DNA from: Parachlorella kessleri
Lineage: Eukaryota; Chlorophyta; Trebouxiophyceae; Chlorellales; Chlorellaceae
Assembly: GCA_001598975.1 (NCBI GenBank)
Contig: BBXU01001661.1
Coordinates: forward strand, 1 to 34,061
DNA length: 34,061 nt
Reading direction: 5' to 3'
The notes under the pieces were generated by a model. The model did no database searches and had not been told where the DNA came from. It saw only the letters and a list, made by a program, of their open reading frames with translations. Each line of letters begins with the position of its first letter. Position 1 is the first letter of the stretch. The position numbers were made by a program, and so were the translations under genes. Shown one piece after another: positions 1-9,700 of the stretch.

Positions 1-6
1 CGCGTC

Positions 7-8
<2 letters not shown>

Positions 9-92
<84 letters not shown>
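9..92. repeat. (GT)42 microsatellite in the last intron of U-box copy 1
   Basis: An uninterrupted GT dinucleotide run of 84 bases ends about 20 bases before the TGCAG acceptor of the U-box exon at 114. It lies in the intron before the last exon of copy 1. The open frame through it (alternating Val-Cys) is an artefact of the repeat. The matching intron of copy 2 (11,200-11,337) has only a short TATATA/CATACACA stretch. Confidence 0.95.
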
Positions 93-93
<1 letters not shown>

Positions 94-113
94 GCATAAT
101 GTACTCTCTGCAG

Positions 114-551
114 GCCCTGCTGGAGTACCTTCTACCTGGGATCAGTGTTAGTGAGCCCCAGACTTGCCCAACAAGCCACGAGCCAGCAGCGCCAGCCAGC
201 AATGGCAGTCTATCAGCGAGTAGCCTAGGAAGGAACAGCGTTCCCATTGAGGCATCCTCGAATGAGCAGCAGGCCTTCCACCCTACGGCAGTTGGTAGTG
301 TTTGTAGCTCTGGTGGCGGCAACAAAGTCCCACCTACCTTGGAAGCCGTGTTGGTGTGCCGCTTAACCGGGCGGCTGCTGAGCGACCCAGTGATAGCGGC
401 GGACGGGTTCACTTACGAGCGCGAGGCGCTCACAGCCTGGTTGCAGCATGGCAAGCTTCAGTCGCCGGCAACAGGGCGACCACTCTCTAGTGGGGCTGTT
501 CGCCCCAACTTTGCTGTACGGGATTTACTGTCAGCCTTGTGGGTTTGCTGA
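114..551 (+). CDS. U-box protein, copy 1: terminal exon only (5' part outside window)
   Basis: This is the last exon of a gene that begins left of the window. It follows a TGCAG acceptor at 109-113, opens in phase 0 with an ALLEYLLPG motif, runs through a Ser/Gln-rich linker and ends in a U-box, with the stop at 549-551. Diagnostic residues are [13 protein letters not shown], then [13 protein letters not shown], the TAWLQ helix, SPATGRPL and NFAVRDLL. U-boxes are RING-like folds without zinc that dock E2 ubiquitin-conjugating enzymes, so an E3 ligase role is inferred from family knowledge. The exon is closer to that of copy 2 (11,338-11,793) than of copy 3 (21,462-21,920). The domain sits at the extreme C-terminus and ends only a few residues after the U-box core. 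Confidence 0.88.
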   Translation, partial: ALLEYLLPGISVSEPQTCPTSHEPAAPASNGSLSASSLGRNSVPIEASSNEQQAFHPTAVGSVCSSGGGNKVPPTLEAVLVCRLTGRLLSDPVIAADGFTYEREALTAWLQHGKLQSPATGRPLSSGAVRPNFAVRDLLSALWVC

Positions 552-634
552 CATGTTCAGCCCTTGGACCTCGTGGTGGTTGCTGTTATTACGGCATTGT
601 CACCCACCCGTTTGGTCCCTGGCCCGGCGCCCTG

Positions 635-639
635 TGTAA
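635..639 (+). terminator. TGTAA poly(A)-type signal of U-box copy 1
   Basis: TGTAA is the usual polyadenylation signal of volvocalean green algae. It lies 84 bases after the copy 1 stop. The aligned position after copy 2 (about 11,871-11,879) reads TGTGAAAC, so that copy must end its transcript elsewhere. The call rests on motif and position only. Confidence 0.4.
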
Positions 640-695
640 CACGTCAGGGCAGTTGCCCGTTGCCTTGGATGGTGATCATGTGGCGTTGTGGTATG

Positions 696-752
696 CAAGG
701 CGCCTTGCCAGCCCGTGACCAACCCATGTCATTGACCTGACCAATCATGACG
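696..752 (+). promoter_or_regulatory. 57-bp conserved spacer element upstream of copy 2
   Basis: This segment matches 11,936-11,992 with a single mismatch, in the same position between a U-box stop and the first exon of the next copy. It opens with the perfect 12-base palindrome CAAGGCGCCTTG and contains two TGACCAA-like boxes, one of them carrying CCAAT (TGACCAATC). It is better conserved than the flanking coding exons. It was not seen after copy 3, where no further copy follows, which fits a 5' regulatory element rather than a 3' one. Promoter function is inferred. Recent duplication or gene conversion could explain the identity alone. Confidence 0.45.
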
Positions 753-781
753 TTCTGAGAACAGCTTTGTAGTGATGCCTC

Positions 782-3700
782 ATGAGGGTGCCACAGGCAG
801 TCAAGAGATATCATGCTGTGAGGCAGCTGCTCCGTGTCTCAACCAGGCGCTCGAAGGAGGCCCTAGAACTATATCAACGGCTGCTTCCAGGTCCTGACGT
901 CATGACATGGCAGCTAGCGTCTTACATCGTACACCGATCTGGCGTTGCCCAGTATTGTTGCAAGCACCGCTGGGCTTCTGGCCTTGGGGCCGGGTGGGGT
1001 GAGGGGGGTGGGGTGGTGGCGGCGGGGACCATCAATCTCCCCTACTAGCACTGTACAACTGTCGCACCTATGCACGAATCAACGCTCTGCCGCAGCGTTC
1101 AATCAATAATCAAGGGGTGCACAAGGTAGGTCCAAGGGAACTGGGTCATGAGGCATCGATGACACATTCGCGCCCTAGCTGACACTTTGCACCTTTTAGC
1201 CCTCAGTCAGGCTCCCGCACCCACTATCATCCAGTATAGCATGAAGGTCGCGGAGCTTTGCCTTCGGCTGCTGCCAGGTGCGCCCTGTACAGATTCTATC
1301 TATCCAGCTGCAGCTTGCCAGCCTAGCTTCCTCAGGTATTATTATTACTATTATTATTATTATTATTATTATTATATTATATTACGCCATCTCGGTGATA
1401 ATAACAATCGCCCTTCAGCTGATATCGAATGCAGGCAGCTGTCCACTGCTGCTTGCTGATGACGGGACACCCAGCCCACAGGTGGCTGCCATGGCCGGCG
1501 AGCTTCCAGAACTGTTCATGTGCCTGTCAGCTGACAGTTTTAGCGAGCCACAGGCTTGTGTTGAGAAGTGTGCACGGCTCCTGTCGGACCTGCCAAGGTA
1601 CCTGTGCACGACTTGGGAGAAGGGCAGCGCCCAACCAAAATGTGCGGAAGCACTGCCCAGTTTCATTTGGCTAGGAATGACCAAGTAGGTATGCAAGGTG
1701 GAGTTTGGGAGGCGATGTGTTTACCAGGAGGGAGGGAGGGAGGGAGGGAGGCAGGGCGGACGCCACGCTGTGCCCTAATTTCGCCATTACGTTTGCTCCT
1801 CGGGCAGATTGCTGGGATGCCACCTGGTTGGGCTCCGCGCACTTCTGCCCTGTCTAATGAGAGTGGTATGCTTTGCTGGTGAGCATTGTTTCTATAGCGC
1901 CACCCTTCTTCAGGGCCACCCTGCCTGTTGCGATGCGCGTTTGGTCCTGCCCGCGTTGGGAAGACTGCTTGTGAATTATTGCTGTATCTTGGATGGCTTG
2001 GGCTTCATGCGAGCAACGATCAACTTCTTGTGGACTGCTGTGTCTGTGCTGGTTGATGTATCAGATCGTACACTGACGGTGGAACCCACTTCGCCACTGC
2101 GCCTCTGCGCTACTTGCAGCATGCCTATGCTTGGGCCCGATGACCTGGCAGGCCGCGTGTGGCTGGGAGGCCGCGTGTGGCTGGCCCTGCGTGTGCTGGG
2201 GCGCCTCATCTCCGCAGCCAGCACCGAGGAGGAGTTGCGCCCTGTTATAGCCTTCCCCGCGTGTGGTGCGGGGTAGACCTCATAAGAAACATGCGTGTGA
2301 TGCGGCCTGACTCCCTGCCCCCTGTTGCCGCTTTGGAGGGTAAGCTGGGCTTGTACTTGAGTGTCGCTGCCTGCTGGGTGCTGGGCTTCCGGGCGTAGGT
2401 CACCATGCCTGGCCTGGGGCTATGCCGGCTGCTTCATGGTATGCTCGTTTGTGGTGTCCAGGCACCCGCCGTGTACAGTGCAGCCTGGCTGACTTACCCC
2501 GGTCATAGCCGCGCCTCAGGGGTACCGGCCTAACGCGTTTCCATGTTCCACATTCAGCAACTTTCCCCTTCAGCTCTGCTGCTGCTGCTGCTGCTGCAGA
2601 GTTTACAGGTCCGCTGGTAGATGCCACTGATGACAAGCTGGCCTTAGCTTCTCCCGTTGGGGGCCGCCCCTGCTATGGAGCGTATCAAACCTGGTGCAGC
2701 TGCCTACTGTCAGCCAGGGCAGAGCTGGCTGTGCTAGGCGCTGCTAAGTACCGGATGGTGCCCAAAGTAGTGGTGACGGCGTTTGAGGCTGCTGCACGGG
2801 CGCTTGGTAAGTCCCTTGGGTGGGGTTGTTGGGTGGGCGGGACTTCAAAGCTGGGCTTGTGGGTGGCCTACTGGGGCTAGGTGGAAGCTGGTTTCAAAAA
2901 GGGTGCAGAGCATGGTGATGCGGGAGGAGCAGCCTCAGCTGCAGTGGTACAGGAAGGAATGGCACTGTGAAGCAGCAGACAGAGCAGAAATAGCATTGGA
3001 ACGTGAGCGGGATTGCGGAGCGCGCGAGCACTTGCTGTGCAGCCTGAGTGTGTCTTTGCACACCCTGCAGAAGACAGAGGCAGGGAAGCACACGTCTTTC
3101 CCGCAGGGCCAGTGAATTGCAGGTGCCAGCCATGCCTGCATCGCCACTCGTGTACACAACAAGACCCTCTGCTGCCGATGCTGCAGAAGCCTGCTCTGAA
3201 AACCGCAGCCGGACAGACCACTTGCTGCTCTACAGCGCAGCACGGCTGTTGTCCTTGACAACCAGTATTGCTGACAGGGCTGCCCTGCCCGCCCCTGAGC
3301 TCCAGAGAATGCTGGGCGGCATCAACACCGAGCTGGTGATGTGCGCCCACATTCGGGCGGTGCAGGGGCTGCGGCAGTAAGTACTTAGCCTCTGTGTTGT
3401 GGTGTAGGCACTCTGCGGCGGCAGGCGTTTTTGGGTAGCCATTTTACCTCACTGGGGACTACATGGCGGTCGGGGCTGGTGAACAAATCCGAAGGGGGGG
3501 GCGGCGTGGGGCACAATGGGCAGTGTGGCGGGTGCCTTGACTGGGGATGGCCTGTTGGTGCGGCAGCAAGCTGCTTGGAGGTTGCTTGCGGGACGCGAGA
3601 CGGTAGCAACTGGGGCAGGGAGCATGAGCCATGATACCACTTGATGGCCTGCAAGCCCATGCCGCCATCCAGAGCATGGCAACGCTGTCAGTAAAGTTGT

Positions 3701-6700
3701 CAGCACCTCTGTCATGAAGTCCTGGGGGCTGTGCCTGTTGGCACCGCCTTATGGACAAGCAAGACATGGGAGAGCGAGGAGCGGCTTGTGGTGCAATGAG
3801 GTCTTCCTGGCCTTTTCTTGGCCCCACTGGGGGCTCACGGCAGCATGGTAAGGTGGCGGTGTGCTGTTAGATTAGACTACACCAGGTTCCCAAAAGCTGG
3901 CCTCGAATCTGCCACTGCAGGTTTGTGTTCTCCGCGGCGGGCAGTGGTGAGGGCTACGAGTCAGTCACCTTGTTAGTCAACCCTGATACCAAGGTAGGCT
4001 GTGAGCCTCCGCCGACTGGGGGTTTCCAAATTCTCGATGGGGTGACGTATGTAAGCAGGACAGTGACTGATAGAGTCACGGAGGTAGCTCGAATGAGTCG
4101 TTGGGTAGATGAGGTGAGGGAGGTGTGTGGGTAACAGCGCGGTCACGCCCACCCCGGGTGATAGGTGATCACCAAAGTCGCAAAGCTTGGGTGGTTGTGC
4201 AGCAGAGTGGACTTGCTTGCCTTGCGCCGGCACCGGTCCTTAAGGAGCTGCAGGCACGGGGTGGATGAGTTATAGGGGCAAGCCAGGAGGCTACGAGCGG
4301 TGTGTATGTTTCCATGTGTGGAACTGCATGGCCGACAGGGGGCAGTGTGTGCTTGCGCCGTGCCTCTGGCTTGTCATTTCACTTAGCGTCTGGTTTGCAA
4401 TAGGGCCTATAAAGAGGGGTCGCTGGTGTATGCCGCGACTCTGCCTGAGAGTGCCATGCCTCACGCTGTCTTAGCCTGATCCTCGGGCTGGGATGTGGTG
4501 CTGCGTGGTGTCAGTCTGGGTGGTGTCAGTCTGACTGTGACGCGACCAACTCTGTCGGGTGCCTGCAGGTTGCTGCAATGCTGGACTTGCTGAGGGGGGT
4601 GCTGAGCAGCCTGCTGGTGTTTCTGGGGGCGGGCATGCTGCTGGAGGCTTTCATACGAGAAGAGGGCAAGTGTGGCCAGCTGTGCCGTGGACGCGGCAGT
4701 ACACTAGCGCAGTGTGTGGTGTGTGATATTGTGGGCGATGCCGCGTGAGCCTTCTGCCAGGGGGGGCATGAAGGTGGGACACGTAGGTGCAGTGTAGTGC
4801 GCTCGGTGAGACACTTGCACCTGCGCTCCCATCGTTGCAAGCAGGCAGGTGGCCAAACCAGGGATGTGCTCCTGGGTCAACCCCCCCCCCCCATCGTGCA
4901 GGGGTTGAAGGACGGCTAGTTGGTTTTGCTTGGGGGGAGATCAGCACAGCCAAGCATGTGGCTGGTGACTGACTCATTCAGTGGCCTGCACCTCGGCTTG
5001 CCACCCTGCTGCAGGCCTTGACGCCTTGCTGCGGCTCTTCCAGATGTACACACTGGCGAAGGGGCAGCTGGTGGGCCCGCTGGAGCACAAGTATGAGGAG
5101 GTCCTGCTGGTGGCCGCGGAGTGCCTGGTGGCACTGATAGACAGCGATGTGCGCGAGGTGAGGCGCTGGGGCGGGGCAGGAACACACCGAGGGGTGGTGG
5201 AGGTTGCTTGGCCGACAGATCCCTGTGGGCAGTGCAGTGAGGGTGGGTTCCAGTGTAGGTTGCGGTTTGATGGAGGCGCTTGCCGGGGCCGGCTGAAGCG
5301 CATGCGGTGGACAGTTGGTATAATAGGGCACTAGCTTCTTGATCGTTGGTTGATGTGGTAATAATTGAAACATCCATACCACGAACTTGATCAATTTTGT
5401 CATAATCAATTTCAGGAAACATCAGTTGTTCTAGGCCTAAACTATTATTACAATAGTACCATGCCCATTAAAACGTTTTGGGTGACACCTTGATAATCAC
5501 GAAATCGTGGTAGAGCTAAATTACTCAAACGATCTAAAAGAGCATACATTCGATCACCACGAAGTGTAACAACTAAACATACTGGCAATTTTTTTGTCTA
5601 AGGGCCTGCTGGCGGTGTTGGGAGCCGCATACGGGGTTCAAGCGTGGTGGCTGTATCTACCATCGGCTGGGGGACGTGCCTCTTGCATGTGAAAGGCTGC
5701 CAGCCGCGTACTGATGTTCAGCTTGCGGCACCAGCCCGGTTTGGGTGGGCGACGATGAGCAGCGGCGGCGGGAGGGGAGGGGCAGGAACGCAGCGTGTGC
5801 TGTGTGTGTCGCGTCATGCTGTGTACGCTGTGCGCTGCTGTGCAGATGGTGCAGCGGGAGTTTGTGCCGGAATTTGGATTCCAGCATCTGCTGGACACAG
5901 TGGATGCCCTGCCGCTGGCGCGGCTGGTGGAGACCTTTCTGGTCACGTAAGAGGCTTGGGAGTGCGGGCAGGATTGCTGGTGCAGATCTGTCGGGGTGTG
6001 TGACTGTGTAAGTGGCACACTTGACTGTGGACGAGTGGTGCCTGGCAGCCCTCTCAGGGAAGGTTGGCTGGAGAGCACGGTGCAGCAGTGCTTTACAACC
6101 AGCTGCCTGCCTGGATTGCATTGCTGCTTATGAGTGCCACAACGTGTGCCGCCCATGGCAGGGCCGCCTTGTATGCACCGTGCACCATTGGCTGCCTTTC
6201 TGGTGGCCCCACCCGGGGGACTCGCGGCAGCATGGTCAGGTGGCGGTACGCTGGCAAACTAGGTTAGACCTTGCCTGCCATGCCCTCTCCCCCTGCGGGC
6301 CTGCGGCAGTGGCACACCCCTGGCAAGCAGAGCGTATGGCCGCTGTCCGAGCGGGCGAGTAAGCGTCGTGCCGACCGCTGCCAGAAAACCCATAGGCTTG
6401 TCCGTGTGCCCTGCGTCTTTCTGCAGCGGCCGGCTCACTCTCTGGCAGCTGCAGTGCGCCGTGATGAGGGTGCTGGACCTGGCCACCCTGTGCTCATATG
6501 GCAGGGCCGAGCTCCTTGCCGAGGGCGGCATTAAGGCTTTAGTGAAGGCTGCCCGGCTGTACCCCGACAAGCCTGCTGCCTGCTCCGTCCCGGATGACTA
6601 CAAGCAGCTCCCGCAGGTGAGGGGGCCGTGGCAGGAGTGCTACCGCGCTGCGCTGGGGTGCCTCGGGCACGGTAGGATAGCCCTGCCGTGCCCACAGGCC

Positions 6701-9700
6701 TGGTGCTGCTGTCGTGTACCAAGGTTGTCGTACTTGTCATATCTGCTGCTGTTGTTGTGCATCCGGGTTGGTGTAGTCGTCATAACTGCTGCTGTTGTTG
6801 TGCATCCGGGTTGGTGTAGTCGTCATAACTGCTGCTGTTGTTGTGCATCCGGGTTGGTGTAGTCGTCATACGAGCGTGTCCCATCTTTGCGTGGCCGTGG
6901 GGGTGGGGGCGGCCCATGAGTTCCCGGTCGCCACCACCAGCAACAACAACTTGCAGGGGTGCCGCCGCTCGTTCTGGCCCACGTCCGCCGCCTCCTGGGG
7001 CCTCGTCCCTGCGGCTGGCTGGATACCGCTCACCAAGCGCTGCCCGTGCTGCTTTTCTGTGTGCTACCTGCAGACGCAGTACCAGAAGGACGTGCTGAAG
7101 GACCTGCTTGCCTCTGTGGCTGCTCACGCTTTTTCCGTTGTGGGCCAGGTCTGCGTCAGCGTAGGTAAGGACCTGCGGGGGTGGGTGTAGTGTGGGGTTG
7201 CGACTCGGCGAGGCCTTGTGTTGCATGTAGACAGGCCGGGGGGTTGGATTTCAGAACCACATGGCCGGGCAGTAGTGAAGCAGGGATTGTTGGGCGTAGA
7301 AGGATTTTGGGATGTACAAACCTGATGTGAACGCTGATGGAAGTGGGGGCAGCGGAGGGTTGAAAGCAGCAGGAAGGGGGGCCACCTGCGTGACTTGGTA
7401 TAGCAGATGCCTTGGTTCAATGGATACTCTGCTTGCTGTCTAGGGGGATCGGTCGGTTGCGTGATTTGACAGGGTCAATGCGGCATCGGTTGAGGTGGCT
7501 TCCTGCAGGCCCGGCTGGTGTGGGGGCGCCCCTGTTAGGCGGGGATGCCAAGCACCTGCTGCTGCTGCGGCTCCTCTTATTGGTATGGGTGGCGGATAAC
7601 GCGAACAGGGAGTGAGAGCTGGGCTGTACTGACAGGATTGGATGCAGAATGAGCCCTGAGTCTTGCCCGAGTTCGGAGCCAGTAGTTCTTTCTGATGGTG
7701 CAGGCATGCGTGAGGGAGGCCTGGAGCGCCGCCACGTCCGCCCCTTTATCGCGCTGGCTGGCATTTCTAGCCTGGAAGAGATGGAGCAGCTGCTGGAGCT
7801 GGGCGATGTCAGATGGGCCGGGCATGGGGGGCGGCCCCGGACGCCGGTGGCGGCCAAGGTACGGCGGTGGGCGGGGCACCGGAGGCGGGCGGTCAGGCGG
7901 GTGCATTGTGCTGCTGGTTCCTGTGGGAGGGAAGGCAGTTGCCGCCACGGGCATCTGGCGGCATCCGCATAGGCTGGCAGAGACGCGCATCCGAAACGAG
8001 GGGGACTGCTGGATTGGGTGGTCTTGCGCTGGTCTTACGTGCCTCCGGCATATTTGTTGGTGAGCATGTCTGCCCGTATGCTGGCCCCTGTCCCCAGCGC
8101 CGTCCCCTCCTCAGCTGTAAAAGTAGACGTGCGTCCCCTCCTGTCACCGTGTGGTTGGTCTGTTGCATGTTACACTCTGCATTGTTTGGTTGGTCTGTTG
8201 CATGTTGAACTCTGCAGTGTTCGGCCGCCCGACACCATTGACATGGTTGCCGGGCAGGGCTTCCTGGCCCTTACGTGTCCCCAGCGCTTCTATGCCTGCC
8301 TGCAGGTTGCGCACTGCCCTCCCCTTCGCGCCTCTGTCATCCTTTGCACCCATGGTTTCCTGGGCAGCGGGGTGAGGCAGCGAAAGGACTTCATGCAACA
8401 CAAATACAAGGAGCTGTTCCGCGCGCACCTGGAGTGCGCGCAGAACAGCGGTGGCGGAGGTACTGAGAAGATGGCCACGTCCCTGGTCTATGTGACCTTC
8501 GCCAACATACTGGGGTGGGTGGGCGGGGCGGCCGGCCCCCAGGTTCTACCCTGGATGTATGACTTACGCTGGGGCCTGCTTGGGTGTTGTGTTCTGATGT
8601 TGGCAACTGGGCATGCTATGCACTGGCCAGTTCCCAGAGTGGGCGGTTGGCGGGCACTTGGAGGGGAGACCTGGGTGTGCAGGGTAACATAACACCGAGG
8701 GTGTGTTGTGACCGCAGCTATAGTGGGATGCAAAGCAGCGCAACAACTGCCTCGGTCAATGACCAAGGGAAGCTGGTGTGGTCTCAGGCTCGTCGCCACC
8801 TCAACGCCCGCTCAACACCATGATCTCCTATGGGAGCCGCTTGCCTGAACTGCACGCTGCAGGGAGCGCGCCGCCTGGCGGCGAGACCTCCTGCAGCACG
8901 GGGTGCACCTCCTCGCCGGCGCCACCCTCACGGAAGCAGTGGTGACCCTCAAGCACGAGACCCCGGCCGGGCGCAAGGCTCGCATGCAGAAGCCGCAGGC
9001 GCGCGGCCGCGGCGGCGCCTGCGCCTGCGGCCGGCCGGGCTGTACCCTGGGCGACCTGGGGGCGTCTGGCGGGGGGCCGGAGCTGGAGGGTCAGCGGACC
9101 TGGCGCGTGCGTAAGGCGTCGATCCTGCTGACCAGCTCCCTTGGCTTCCTCACGGCACTTAAGGAGGCGAGTGGCGGTGCACCGTGGTGCTCTTCTCATG
9201 GCAAGGCCCCTTGGGCTCGGCTACGCATTGCATGGAGCGTGTGTGTGCTAGTGAGCTCCCTTGGTTCTTGGGAGACGCCAGGGCGGGTAGGTCTCGGCTT
9301 TCTTGTCTCAGAAATGTCCGGGGCTCGAGGGTCTTGCGGCTGGAACCTCTTTCCCACATGCGGGAGGACGTTCTGACAGAAGGGGCCCCTCGCCAGCTCT
9401 GCTGTCACATTAGAGTACTGGACATCAACCAGTCCGCGGGGGCGGCTGAGGAAGCGTTGCATGCTGGGAGGTCAGTGTCTGCGCCCTGTGATTTGGCACC
9501 TGATCATGTGCCGGCATGAAGAAACACAGCAAACGTTGCTGCTTTGGGTGTTACCACGAAGAAATAGCAACGACTCCAATCGTGGGAGCTGGCAAGGAGG
9601 CCGACAGGCCGCCCTAGCGGCACTGAGTGGTGGGATTCGGCTGGCCTGCCAGCACAGAACCGCTCAACTCCTTCCAGCCATGGGTTATCTGTGGGCCTAG

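Noticed and set aside
9..113. Open frame of alternating Val-Cys leading into the U-box exon
   Set aside because: It is only the translation of the GT microsatellite. The TGCAG acceptor at 109-113 and comparison with copies 2 and 3 place the exon start at 114.
1809..2119. Long open frame upstream of exon 3 of copy 2 as an extension of that exon
   Set aside because: The phase at the exon 2 donor fits the acceptor at 2119 and not an earlier one, and copy 3 has no similar protein sequence in its corresponding region. It remains a weak possibility.
5312..5600. AT-rich island as bacterial contamination or horizontal transfer
   Set aside because: The L5 fragment has the plastid-type sequence and is short, broken and embedded in an intron with no other bacterial features. 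A plastid source is simpler.
8980..9060. CxCGRPGC motif in exon 14 (both copies) as a MYND or RING zinc finger
   Set aside because: Only three cysteines are conserved, and the further Cys/His ligands needed for MYND or RING are missing in both copies.
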